A program made the position numbers and the translations under genes. From assembly GCF_900109785.1 (NCBI RefSeq), contig NZ_FOBH01000003.1, positions 1 through 64,000 on the forward strand: a stretch of DNA of 64,000 nt. Direction: 5' to 3'. Positions within the stretch are counted from its first letter, which is position 1. Each line of letters opens with the position of its first letter. Source of the stretch: Nitrosovibrio tenuis (GTDB lineage: Bacteria > Pseudomonadota > Gammaproteobacteria > Burkholderiales > Nitrosomonadaceae). Under the pieces are notes generated by a model, which saw only the letters and a program-made list of their open reading frames with translations, was not told where the DNA came from and searched no databases. Below are positions 50,471 to 58,970 of this stretch, in pieces.

Positions 50471-51358
50471 ATGTTCAAAACCATAGAAGATTTTGTCGGT
50501 AATACGCCTCTGGTAAAACTCAAACACTTGCCGGGGGTGACCAGCAATGCCGTCCTCGTCAAGCTGGAGGGTAACAATCCCGCAGGTTCGGTAAAGGATC
50601 GCCCGGCGTTATCAATGATTACGCACGCGCAGGAGCGCGGCGACATCAGGCCGGGCGATACGTTGATCGAAGCCACCAGTGGCAATACCGGGATAGCCTT
50701 GGCAATGGCTGCGGCGATCATGGGGTATCCTCTTATCCTGGTGATGCCGGAGCATCTCAGCATAGAACGCAGGCAAGCCATGAAGGCTTATGGCGCCGAG
50801 ATCGTGCTGACTTCAAAAGAAGGCAGCATGGAAGAAGCGCGGGATGTGGCCGAGCGCATGCGCGACGAAGGTCGCGGAATCATTCTGGATCAGTTTGCCA
50901 GTCCCGATAACCCCAGAGCCCACTACGAAGGTACGGGCCCCGAGATCTGGCGGGATACCGGAGGGAACATTACCCATTTTGTGAGCAGCATGGGCACTAC
51001 CGGCACCATCATGGGTTGTTCGAAATACTTCAAGGAAAAAAATCCTGAAATTCAGATCATAGGCGTGCAGCCGGAGGAGGGTGCGCAGATTCCGGGTATT
51101 CGCAAATGGCCTGAAGCGTATTTGCCAAAAATTTATGATGCCAGCCGGGTGGACTGCCTTATGCGGGTTTCCCAGGCTGAAGCTGAGGATATGACTCGGC
51201 GGCTGGCGGGCGAGGAAGGGATTTTTGCCGGAATTTCATCAGGGGGCGCCCTGGCGGCGGCACTGAAGATTTCCGCCGAGGTGCATAACGCGGTCATCGT
51301 TTCCATCGTTTGCGACCGCGGCGACCGTTATCTTTCCACGGGGGTGTTCCCTGCCTGA
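50471..51358 (+). CDS. cysM: Cysteine synthase B
   Basis: Makes cysteine from O-acetylserine (sulfide or thiosulfate). 295 residues from ATG 50471. The PLP lysine lies in EGNNPAGSVKDRPAL; EATSGNTGIALAMAAAIMGY binds the phosphate and substrate; SSMGTTGTIMGCSKYFKEKN and GISSGGALAAAL follow. The NNPAGSVKDR form and length favour CysM over CysK. GTG 50456 is an alternative start. Confidence 0.93.
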   Translation: MFKTIEDFVGNTPLVKLKHLPGVTSNAVLVKLEGNNPAGSVKDRPALSMITHAQERGDIRPGDTLIEATSGNTGIALAMAAAIMGYPLILVMPEHLSIERRQAMKAYGAEIVLTSKEGSMEEARDVAERMRDEGRGIILDQFASPDNPRAHYEGTGPEIWRDTGGNITHFVSSMGTTGTIMGCSKYFKEKNPEIQIIGVQPEEGAQIPGIRKWPEAYLPKIYDASRVDCLMRVSQAEAEDMTRRLAGEEGIFAGISSGGALAAALKISAEVHNAVIVSIVCDRGDRYLSTGVFPA

Positions 51359-51499
51359 GCCTGCGTGAATGTCACGCCCGGTAGCCGAGTGGAATTCGCC
51401 GTAAACCCATATATGTGCGCAATCGCACGATTATCTTGCCAGTCAAAGGCGGTGGAACCCCGTCAAATCCCAACTCGTAATTAGTGTGAGATCGCTTAG

Positions 51500-52273
51500 G
51501 TGACGCCTGTATTGGTTTTCGATATCGAGACCGTTCCCGACGTAGAGGGATTGCGCAAGCTCTACGGTCTCGGCCCGCAGCTTGCGCCTGCGGATATTGC
51601 CGAAATGGCGTTTCAGTTGCGGCGCCAGGCTGTCGGCAACGATTTTCTTCCATTGCATGTACAGAAGGTCGTGGCAATTTCATGTGCCCTGCGCGACAAG
51701 AACGATTTTTGCGTATGGTCGCTGGGCAGCCCAGTGGATTCCGAAGCTGAACTCATCCGCAGGTTTTTCGATGGCGTTGACAAATTTACTCCCCAACTGG
51801 TCTCGTGGAACGGTGGGGGCTTCGATCTGCCGGTGCTCCATTACCGCAGCCTGATCCATGGTGTGCAGGCATGCCGTTATTGGGAAATGGGTGATGACGA
51901 CCGCGAGTTCAAATGGAATAACTACCTTAGCCGCTACCATATCCGCCATCTCGATTTAATGGATTTGCTCGCGTTGTACCAATCACGCGCTAACGTGCCC
52001 TTGGACGAGCTGGCAAAGCTGATGGGCTTTCCTGGAAAGCTGGGCATGGACGGCTCTCAAGTCTGGAATGCTTTCCAGAAGGGGGAGATTACGGCGATCC
52101 GGAACTATTGCGAAACGGATGTGGTGAATACCTACCTCGTATTTTTACGCTTCCAGCTCATGCGCGGTATTTTCACCAGTGAACAGTACGAACGCGAATG
52201 CGAACTAGTACGCATTACTTTGGGCAAATCCACCGAGCTCCACTGGCAGGAATTCCTTGGCCGATGGCTGTAG
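51500..52273 (+). CDS. 3'-5' exonuclease of the PolB-like DEDD type
   Basis: 257 residues, GTG start. It has the DEDD exonuclease acidic residues in [43 protein letters not shown] and [16 protein letters not shown]. The family is annotated as predicted 3'-5' exonuclease related to the PolB proofreading domain. Nucleic acid target unknown. It overlaps rlmD by 10 bases. Confidence 0.85.
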   Translation: MTPVLVFDIETVPDVEGLRKLYGLGPQLAPADIAEMAFQLRRQAVGNDFLPLHVQKVVAISCALRDKNDFCVWSLGSPVDSEAELIRRFFDGVDKFTPQLVSWNGGGFDLPVLHYRSLIHGVQACRYWEMGDDDREFKWNNYLSRYHIRHLDLMDLLALYQSRANVPLDELAKLMGFPGKLGMDGSQVWNAFQKGEITAIRNYCETDVVNTYLVFLRFQLMRGIFTSEQYERECELVRITLGKSTELHWQEFLGRWL

Positions 52274-53601
52274 GGGATCCCCGCAATATGGCCGCTTCTG
52301 TCACTGTCGAATCGCTCGATCAGGAAGGCCGCGGGGTTGCCCACGCAGACGGTAAAGTCATCTTCATCGAGGGTGCGCTGCCGGGTGAGGTCGTCACCTT
52401 TAATCCCTACCGCAAGAAACCAAGTTTTGAATTGGCACAGGCCGGGCAGATTCTCAAGCCGGGGTTTACGCGGGTAGCGCCGCAGTGCCGGTATTTCGGA
52501 CTATGCGGCGGATGCAGCTTGCAGCACATGGATATCCGCGCTCAGGTGGCGGCAAAACAGCGCATCCTGGAAGATAATCTCAAGCATATCGGCAAGGTCG
52601 AGCCCGAATTAATATTGCCCGCTATCTATGGAGCAGGCTGGGGTTATCGGCACCGCGCGCGGCTGTCGGTGCGCTATGTTGCCAAGAAAAATACGGTGCT
52701 GGTAGGTTTTCACGAAAAACGCAGCAGTTTCGTGGCCGACATGCAGTCTTGCGAAGTGGTGCCCGTGCATATTTCCCGCCTCATCACACCGTTGCGGGAA
52801 CTGGTGAACAGCTTGTCCATTCGCGAACGCCTGCCCCAGATCGAAGTATCATTGGGCGAGGATGTGGATGTACTGGTATTGCGCATCCTGGATTCGCTCA
52901 ATTTGAACGACGAAGCACTGCTCAAAAGTTTTGCGGCTCAGCACCGCATTCAGTTTTTTCTGCAACCCGGCGGCCCCAAGACCGCTTATCCTTTTTACCC
53001 GGAAACAGCACCGGAATTGACTTACACTCTTCCGGAATTCGATATCGTGATGCCGTTTCATCCCACCGAGTTTACCCAGGTCAACCCTTCCATGAATCGG
53101 GTACTGGTGAGACGTGCGCTGAGCTTGCTCGATCCGCAGCCGGGGGAACGCATTGCAGATCTATTCTGCGGGTTGGGAAACTTTACCCTGCCAATCGCTC
53201 GGCGCGGTGCGCAGGGAGTAGGTTACGAGGGCAGCGCGGCTTTGGTAAGCAGAGCGCAGGAGAATTCCAGACGCAATGGGCTCGCGCACCGTACGCAATT
53301 CGCGGAAGCCAATCTGTTTGAGATAAATGAAGCCTGGATGCAAGGGCAGGGGTATTTCGACAAAATGCTGATCGACCCGCCGCGGGAGGGCGCAATCGCG
53401 GCGGTGACCGCATTGCAAAAAGATAAGGCTACGCCCTGGCGAATCGTTTATGTATCCTGCAACCCGGCTACGCTGTCCCGCGACGCGAGCGTACTGGTGC
53501 ATCGGAACGGATATTGGCTAAAAGCGGCGGGCATTGTGAACATGTTTCCGCACACCGCGCATATCGAATCCGTTGCGCTGTTCGAGAAAGCGCCTGGTTA
53601 G
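52264..53601 (+). CDS. rlmD: 23S rRNA (uracil-1939-C5)-methyltransferase RlmD
   Basis: 445 residues from ATG 52264 (AGGAA upstream, inside the exonuclease end); ATG 52288 is also possible. It has a TRAM domain ([20 protein letters not shown]), a Fe-S cluster site ([16 protein letters not shown]), a SAM pocket [17 protein letters not shown] and the catalytic Cys in [12 protein letters not shown]. RlmD uses the iron-sulfur cluster for folding and RNA contact. Confidence 0.95.
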   Translation: MAVGDPRNMAASVTVESLDQEGRGVAHADGKVIFIEGALPGEVVTFNPYRKKPSFELAQAGQILKPGFTRVAPQCRYFGLCGGCSLQHMDIRAQVAAKQRILEDNLKHIGKVEPELILPAIYGAGWGYRHRARLSVRYVAKKNTVLVGFHEKRSSFVADMQSCEVVPVHISRLITPLRELVNSLSIRERLPQIEVSLGEDVDVLVLRILDSLNLNDEALLKSFAAQHRIQFFLQPGGPKTAYPFYPETAPELTYTLPEFDIVMPFHPTEFTQVNPSMNRVLVRRALSLLDPQPGERIADLFCGLGNFTLPIARRGAQGVGYEGSAALVSRAQENSRRNGLAHRTQFAEANLFEINEAWMQGQGYFDKMLIDPPREGAIAAVTALQKDKATPWRIVYVSCNPATLSRDASVLVHRNGYWLKAAGIVNMFPHTAHIESVALFEKAPG

Positions 53602-53641
53602 AAAAACAGGGGAGGGTGCAAGTAGAAAGGACGACTATCAG

Positions 53642-53740
53642 CCGCGGAAATGAAAAGGGCGACGTTTCGTCGCCCCCAGAAATGAAAAGGGCGACATTTC
53701 GTCGCCTCAGAAATGAAAAGGGCGACATTTCGTCGCCCTT
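53642..53740 (-). terminator. Three tandem hairpin terminators
   Basis: A unit of 31-32 bases (AAATGAAAAGGGCGAC, ATTT or GTTT, CGTCGCCC) is repeated three times; hairpins lie at 53657-53675, 53689-53707 and 53720-53738. On the minus strand each 7-bp GGGCGAC/GTCGCCC stem is followed by TTTTCATTT, so they should stop transcription of the YccA-like gene three times over. The plus side (rlmD) is weaker. Confidence 0.8.
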
Positions 53741-53784
53741 GTGCATCAGAAACCTTCTAGGGTATCAGTCCCCTTTTGTTCCTA

Positions 53785-54480
53785 TTAGTCCTTTTCACCC
53801 GAGAAAGCCAACAACAGGTGCAGCAGACTGGTGAAGAGGTTATACAGGCTGAGATAAATGCCCATCGTTGCCATCACGTAGTTCGTTTCCCCGCCGTTGA
53901 CAATACGGCTTACGTCAAACAGAATGAAGCCGGAAAACAGCAGTACTGCAACCGCCGAGATGGCGAGTGAGGCCGCCGGTACGGCGAAAAACAGGTTGGC
54001 GATCGAAGCGATCATCAGCAGGATCAATCCCACGAACAGGAAATTTCCCATGAAGCCAAAATCCTTCTTGGTCACCGTGGCGATTCCTGCCAGGACGAAG
54101 AAGATTGCGCCCGTTCCAGCCGCTGCGGTCCCAACGATTTGCGCGCCATTTTTAAAGTGAAGCGCATATTGCAGCATGGGGCCCAGCCACCAGCCCGCAA
54201 CGAACGTGAATACGAACAGTAAAGCAATGCCCATTGGGCTGTTGCGGGTTGCGCTAACCCCAAACAACAGACCCATCATGACGGCCAGCATGACCAGCGG
54301 CCCCATGATTGGAGATTGTGCGAGAAAAGCAAAATTGGTGCTTACCCCGATCATGGCTCCGATTACCGTCGGAATCATGGTCAAGCCAAGCATCCAGTAG
54401 GTATTGCGCAGGACCTTGTTGCGAACAACAGCAAGCCCCGTTTGCGCGGTCGGGCTAGAATATCGAAGTTCAGGTTGCAT
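53785..54480 (-). CDS. Bax inhibitor-1/YccA family membrane protein
   Basis: A 231-residue inner membrane protein with seven hydrophobic helices, typical of the BI-1 family. It starts in a soluble N-terminus (ELRYSSPTAQTGLAVVRNKV), and the last helices include SAVAVLLFSGFILFDVSRIV with the family's conserved Asp pair. YccA in E. coli modulates FtsH; related proteins leak Ca2+. The role here is unknown. Transcription ends at the triple hairpin array. Confidence 0.93.
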   Translation of the reverse strand: MQPELRYSSPTAQTGLAVVRNKVLRNTYWMLGLTMIPTVIGAMIGVSTNFAFLAQSPIMGPLVMLAVMMGLLFGVSATRNSPMGIALLFVFTFVAGWWLGPMLQYALHFKNGAQIVGTAAAGTGAIFFVLAGIATVTKKDFGFMGNFLFVGLILLMIASIANLFFAVPAASLAISAVAVLLFSGFILFDVSRIVNGGETNYVMATMGIYLSLYNLFTSLLHLLLAFSGEKD

Positions 54481-54614
54481 GAAAGTCTCCTTGGTTTACT
54501 AACAACTTATATAAGACTACTCATCTTTCCATAAAGTTGCAACCAATATCAATGTTACAACAAGGGTCTTGCTGGAAAAACCCGTTTTAAAACGGTATTA
54601 TCCGTCCAGTATCT

Positions 54615-54701
54615 GGAGGCGTGGCCGAGCGGTTTAAGGCAGCAGTCTTGAAAACTGCCGTAGGGGCAACTCTACCGTGAGTTCGAATCTCACCGCCTCC
54701 G
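54615..54701 (+). tRNA. tRNA-Ser (anticodon UGA)
   Basis: The acceptor stem GGAGGCG pairs with CGCCTCC at the 3' end. The anticodon loop CTTGAAA sits on a GCAGT/ACTGC stem, giving anticodon TGA. The long variable arm (TAGGGGCAACTCTA) is typical of serine tRNA, and the T-loop GTTCGAATC is intact. The gene's 3' end is followed by CCG, not CCA, so CCA is added later. It borders an accessory region. Confidence 0.97.
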
Positions 54702-54958
54702 CCGCAAGTGTATTCAATTATTTGATTTTAAAAGTACTTGTTATAAGATAGAGTTTTGCTCTACAAATAAATATACGTTAAGGCCAAGTATTTGCTAATC
54801 GACTTTACTTCGGAAAAGACTCAGATCTCGGATCGTTCTGAATTGAAGTCATTACAAGAAAAAATATTGTTGGGTCCGGCCAGGAGATGCGCTTCGCGCG
54901 AGCGTGCGTATTGATGTTGAGTATGGGTATGACGGCGAGGTAGTGGCCCACTATACTG
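54702..54958. other. AT-rich region after tRNA-Ser
   Basis: About 255 bases, AT-rich. A TAGAG/CTCTA hairpin near 54750 could end the tRNA transcript. No gene was recognised. Confidence 0.35.
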
Positions 54959-55348
54959 TTATTCGTGTCCACGAAGTTGTTCAGGAAAGTGAGATAAGGC
55001 AGATGCAAATACGTGCTGCTCAACTCGACAATTCGAGTGATCCCCAGATGCCCTCACTTTCTCCCCCCCATAATTCCCAAAATCAGGCGTGTACTTATCG
55101 TCTGCGCCCGGAGGAGTCCCTCCCTTTATCCTGGCCAACTCCTGTTCAAGGGCAAGTACTTTTTTCTCAAGTTCGTCCCGATCGCTCTCAAGTCTTATCG
55201 CCCATTCTCTTGCCTGTAAGGCGGCCTCAGATATTTTTGTAGCCTTTGTATGCAGGATAGACCGCTTTTCTACTTTATAAAGGTTCTCTGCAATCCACCC
55301 GATCTCGTTTAGCCGAGCAATGATCTTGTGCAGGGATGAGATGGGCAT
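54959..55348 (-). CDS. Small coiled-coil protein, unknown
   Basis: 129 residues, not recognised. Residues about 1-40 look helical; a coiled-coil stretch follows (REWAIRLESDRDELEKKVLA, then LEQELARIKGG); the C-terminal 50 residues are polar and probably disordered. The start overlaps the stop of a 22-codon frame (TAATG), which suggests translational coupling. The plus-strand frame over the same DNA (54904-55242) is less protein-like. Confidence 0.55.
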   Translation of the reverse strand: MPISSLHKIIARLNEIGWIAENLYKVEKRSILHTKATKISEAALQAREWAIRLESDRDELEKKVLALEQELARIKGGTPPGADDKYTPDFGNYGGEKVRASGDHSNCRVEQHVFASALSHFPEQLRGHE

Positions 55349-55416
55349 TACCGCTGCGCTACCGCTTCGATGGCGACCAGGTTAGCGTTGAGGCGGTCGA
55401 GAAGGGGGTTACTCAT
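55348..55416 (-). CDS. 22-residue leader-like ORF coupled to the coiled-coil gene
   Basis: MSNPLLDRLNANLVAIEAVA then QR and stop, with the stop overlapping the next ATG as TAATG. It may be a coupling leader or a tiny gene. The 93-residue gene's stop lies 26 bases upstream. Confidence 0.35.
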   Translation of the reverse strand: MSNPLLDRLNANLVAIEAVAQR

Positions 55417-55441
55417 GATTGTTCAAAGCAGCCGCACCTAA

Positions 55442-55723
55442 TTAATGCTCAGTCTTCTCGTCCAGCCCTTGAATTACGCTACCTAATACGCCAATCAGTG
55501 TTGCCATGCCTGCGATCACGAGCTCTGCCTGCTCATAATTGAGCTCGTTGGGATCTACCTTCGCGACCCGTTCTTCCAGAGGCAATTCCCCATACTTAAC
55601 TGCATAATGCGCAACGTTCATGGCCAGCAATTTGGCGCACGCCACCAACTCTTGTTTATCGGCGATCTGGACCAGCGTGTCCACGAGTGCCATGTACTGC
55701 TCGATCTTTTCCATGTCAGGCAT
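55442..55723 (-). CDS. Small helical protein, unknown
   Basis: 93 residues, not recognised. Mostly alpha-helical in character (LVDTLVQIADKQELVACAKL), with a hydrophobic, Gly-containing segment near the end (AELVIAGMATLIGVLGSVIQ) that could touch the membrane. GGGGG stands ahead of the ATG. It probably begins a three-frame unit reading leftwards towards the tRNA. Confidence 0.55.
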   Translation of the reverse strand: MPDMEKIEQYMALVDTLVQIADKQELVACAKLLAMNVAHYAVKYGELPLEERVAKVDPNELNYEQAELVIAGMATLIGVLGSVIQGLDEKTEH

Positions 55724-55740
55724 AGCTTACCCCCAACTGT

Positions 55741-56550
55741 ATGGTAGTACGTCGTCTCGTTTTTCGCCATTCCCAAGGCGCGTTGCCTGCAGGTTCGTCC
55801 AGCAGCTACTATGACTGGCAAGATCGCCTCTTGAGTTGCCGGGCACGGGATAACCGGCGTTTGCTTGAGCGCATCAAGAAGATTCACGATGGGAGCGATG
55901 GGGTGGTGGGTAGTCCCCGTATCTGGAAGGAGTTGCGTTATGAAGGCGAGCCATGCGGGCTGAACCGTGTGGCGCGGCCGATGCGTCAACAGGGACTAAA
56001 GGGGATTCCCCAGCGTAAACGCTGGCGCAAGAAGGTGTGTGGCCAGCGACCGGATGATGTACGCAATCACCTGCAGCGCGACTTTACGGCAAGCGAGCCC
56101 AACACCCGATGGGTGACGGACATTACTTATGTCCGCACCCAGGAAAGCTGGCTTTATCTGTGCGTGGTGATCGATCTGTACTCAGGCATGGTAGTGGGTT
56201 GGTCCATGAGCCACTGCCAGGACAGGCAACTGGTGCTCCAGGCTGTTCTCATGGCGTTGTGGCAACGCGAGGCCAAAACCCCAGTCATCCTGCATTCGGA
56301 TCGCGGCTGCCAGTTTACCAGCAACGAGTACCAGCGCTTCCTGAAGGGGCACAACCTGATTTGCAGCATGAGTGCGGTGGGAAGCTGCGCCGACAACGCC
56401 GCGGCGGAGGGCTTCTTTGGAGTCCTCAAGCGGGAGCGAATATATCGTCGACAGTATCGAACTCGTGCTGAAGCAAGGACAGATATCTTCGACTATATCG
56501 AGCGATTCCACAACCCAAGAAAACGTCGACACATGGAAATGGGCCAGTAA
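55741..56550 (+). pseudogene. IS3-family transposase OrfB, truncated at both ends
   Basis: A 269-codon frame with the IS3 OrfB core: an HTH_21-like N-terminal part (GSPRIWKELRYEGEPCGLNR), then the DDE integrase domain with Asp in WVTDITYV, Asp in HSDRGCQFTS and Glu in AEGFFGVLKRERIY. The C-terminus breaks off at NPRKRRHMEMGQ instead of the usual NPxRRHSALGYLSP, and no OrfA precedes it. It is likely inactive. It belongs to a different IS3 subgroup from the remnant at the window's left edge. Confidence 0.85.
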
Positions 56551-56650
56551 TGCAATTTAGACTTAACCAAACCGTCCGTGAAAATGGGTAAAACCCGTCG
56601 GTTTGCAAAAGTGGCTAAGGTTTCCGGAATAATTTCAATCAACCGCTTTG

Positions 56651-57472
56651 CTAGAAATTCAGTTTCATCTGATGCCTGACTGCCCGGGCAAAGAGGCGAG
56701 CCCCAAGTAGCCATCTGGCAATCACAGAGGCTTTAGAATCGAGAGGCAATGCATAGCGTATAGGCGGATTCGGCTTCGTTACCGTATCGAGTACTGCCTG
56801 GGCAATAATGGCGGGGCCGGGCGACTTGGGTTCATTGGCCAAGAGGATATGAAGGCCCTTAAGAATCTTCTGATAAGCCAATGGATGGGCAACCGTTCTG
56901 AGCAAGTCCAGCTGCTTGGGAACAAACTCCGTCTTGATCAGGCCTGGAGCAATAAGCACCACTTCAATTCCAAAGTCCATCACTTCGCCACGCACCGCAT
57001 CGCTGAGCGCCTCAACAGCATGTTTTGAAGCCGCATACCAACCGAAACCTGGGGTCGATATCCTGCCCATTACTGAAGTTATATTTACGATATGCCCTGA
57101 CTTCTGCTTTCTCATATGCGGAAGCACCGCTTGCATGAATCTGGCGTAGCCAAAAACATTTACCTCAAACTGTCTATGAGCGGCTTCCATTGAGACGCAT
57201 TCTATTGTGCCTAGTTGACCAAATCCTGCATTGTTCACTAGCACGTCGATTCTTCCTCGGTTCGATATAATATGGTTCACCATGCGATGGATGGCATGAT
57301 CATCGCTAACATCAAGCTCGATAGGCTCGATGTTAGCGGAACGTATCTGTTCGAGCCTGTCCATGCGCCGCGCTCCCGCAAACACATAATACCCCCTGTC
57401 CGCCAGCAGTTGGGCCGTCGCTCGCCCGATACCGCTTGATGCTCCGGTAACTAACGCTATTCGCTGAGTCAT
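56651..57472 (-). CDS. Short-chain dehydrogenase/reductase
   Basis: 273 residues from ATG 57472 (GAGAGGAG upstream). Classical SDR: NAD(P) motif TGASSGIGRA, VLVNNAGFGQLG, and the Ser-Tyr-Lys set in NITSVMGRISTPGFGWYAAS followed by KHAVEALSDA. Substrate unknown. The reading frame is open further upstream to 57625, but those residues do not match SDRs. It lies inside the accessory region and is apparently intact, unlike its neighbours. Confidence 0.88.
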   Translation of the reverse strand: MTQRIALVTGASSGIGRATAQLLADRGYYVFAGARRMDRLEQIRSANIEPIELDVSDDHAIHRMVNHIISNRGRIDVLVNNAGFGQLGTIECVSMEAAHRQFEVNVFGYARFMQAVLPHMRKQKSGHIVNITSVMGRISTPGFGWYAASKHAVEALSDAVRGEVMDFGIEVVLIAPGLIKTEFVPKQLDLLRTVAHPLAYQKILKGLHILLANEPKSPGPAIIAQAVLDTVTKPNPPIRYALPLDSKASVIARWLLGARLFARAVRHQMKLNF

Positions 57473-57714
57473 GTTTTCTCCTCTCCTTTTCTTCCCGGCA
57501 CTAACTCTACATCGATCTTGTAAATTGCTGTGTATAAGTTTCGCCAGCCGAACACGCAGCTCGTTACCAAACTGTAACGGTAGAAAACCGGGCAGGCCCT
57601 TCGACCTGCCAAATCGCTTGTACAAAGGTTGCCGAACTGGAAACGCCTGATCCCTAAAAAAAAGCGAAGTGTTAAGCCTGTGAAGCCTACAGCAAATTTT
57701 GGAAAAGAAAAGGT

Positions 57715-58085
57715 TCAGCTTCTAACAATACACACAGGACCGGGGGATAGGGCTTTAATGCTTGCGAGATCCCATCGATACGAGCTACCGAGCGGGAAAA
57801 TGGTCTTCCACATCTTTGCTGCACTTGCCGAATTTGAACGCGGCGTCATCCGTGAATGAACCAATGCCGGCTTTGAGAGCCGCGCGGGCGCGGGCGCGTG
57901 TGGGAGGCAGGCCGCCCTCACTTTCAGCTAAGGATCTTCGGGTAGCCAAGGCCATGCTGAAGGACCCGACCATTACCGTTGCGTCCCTCGCCACCAGGTT
58001 GAACATAGCTGCATCCACGCTGTATCGCCATACTCCCATGCAAGAAGTGCAAGCCTTGAAGAGAAAGCAGATGCATGACGACTGA
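57715..58085 (+). pseudogene. Serine recombinase (Tn3 resolvase-like), frameshifted
   Basis: Fragments of a resolvase in two frames: DPIDTS, then SGKMVFHIFAALAEFERGVI followed by RE and a stop, and after a shift GGRPPSLSAKDLRVAKAMLK with the HTH tail ITVASLATRLNIAASTLYRH. At least two frame breaks and a missing catalytic N-terminus make it inactive. It marks an old transposon. Confidence 0.8.
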
Positions 58086-58384
58086 CGAGCGGTTGCTTGT
58101 GCTTTTGGGAGGAATATGATCACCTTTCTTTAATGTGATTATGAGCGAGGGAGCTCAAGCAAGACAATTCGATAGCTGGGTGGGGGCTTCAAAAAAATAG
58201 CTCGAGGAAGATACCGTCGAGCCATTTTTTCCTCATGACAGCAAATCAACCTATTACAACGAGCCCCAATCCCACAACAAGAATTAATAAATAAGCCACC
58301 TAAAATACGAGACGGTTATCCATTTCCATCCTCGCATAGTGACTCTTCCCGTTTTTACGGCTTTGCCAACCAGCCACTGATTAC
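58086..58384. other. Non-coding stretch in the accessory region
   Basis: About 300 bases. Apart from a GCTCGA/TCGAGC hairpin with T-runs on both sides, no gene was recognised. Confidence 0.35.
58200..58230. terminator. Possible bidirectional terminator
   Basis: GCTCGA and TCGAGC flank an 11-base loop, followed by TTTTTT on the plus strand and preceded by AAAAAAA, which gives a T-run on the minus strand. Confidence 0.4.
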
Positions 58385-58572
58385 TCAAGCTGGACTTGAA
58401 ACGTCGGAGAGCGCTTCGACAACCGGGCCCAGGTCGGAGCTCTCTACAGCAAAATCCCCAAGCGATACGATTCCCACAAGCTTGTTCTCAGCATCGACAA
58501 CTGGCAAACGGCGTATCTGATGGTCACTCATTACTTGGGCAGCCTCTTCTACAGAGGCATCTTCATGTACAC
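58385..58572 (-). pseudogene. CBS-domain protein, C-terminal half only
   Basis: Read on the minus strand the DNA gives VHEDASVEEAAQVMSDHQIR followed by RLPVVDAENKLVGIVSLGDF and a tail ending VEALSDVSSPA before TGA at 58385. This is the second half of a two-CBS nucleotide-sensing protein. The first half is absent: at about 58570 the sequence switches into an IS3 fragment. Confidence 0.85.
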
Positions 58573-58860
58573 TTCAGCCGGCCCGGCAAGCCGACCGACA
58601 ATTGTTATGTTGAGACATTTAATGAAACATTTCGTGATGAATGTCTGAACTTGCATTGCTGCGATACATTGAAGGAGGCAAAGCGATTATCGAAATATGG
58701 AGACGGATTACAATGAGAGTCGCCCCCGCATGGCTCTCAACGACCGGTCGCCGGCCGAATTTGCCCAAGCTGTGAGTCTATCGGATCCTAAGCTGGCATT
58801 TGGACGCCGAAAACTAACTCAGGACTTTATCCCGGAAAACTCAAGCGGATCAGTAGCATG
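58572..58860 (+). mobile_element. IS3-family remnant (3' end of OrfB)
   Basis: Starts at RPGKPTDNCYVETFNETFRD and continues with ECLNLHCCDTLKEAK; after a frame break, DYNESRPRMALNDRSPAEFA. It is related to the remnant at 171-1290, and even the 3' flank (CGCCGAAAACTAACTC, then AAGCGGATCA) is shared. The piece cut into the CBS-domain gene. Confidence 0.85.
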
Positions 58861-58970
58861 TTGCTTGCGTAACTCGGGAGTTTCGGGTGTCTACGTTCAG
58901 ATCAGGTCGCTTCGTAGACTGCACTGTTTGATAAAACTTACGCAAACTAACGCAAGCTGCTGAAAATAAA

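Noticed and set aside
53642-53740. CRISPR-like array
   Set aside because: The 31-32 base period is suggestive, but each unit is one hairpin with no distinct spacers and no cas genes are present; it fits tandem terminators.
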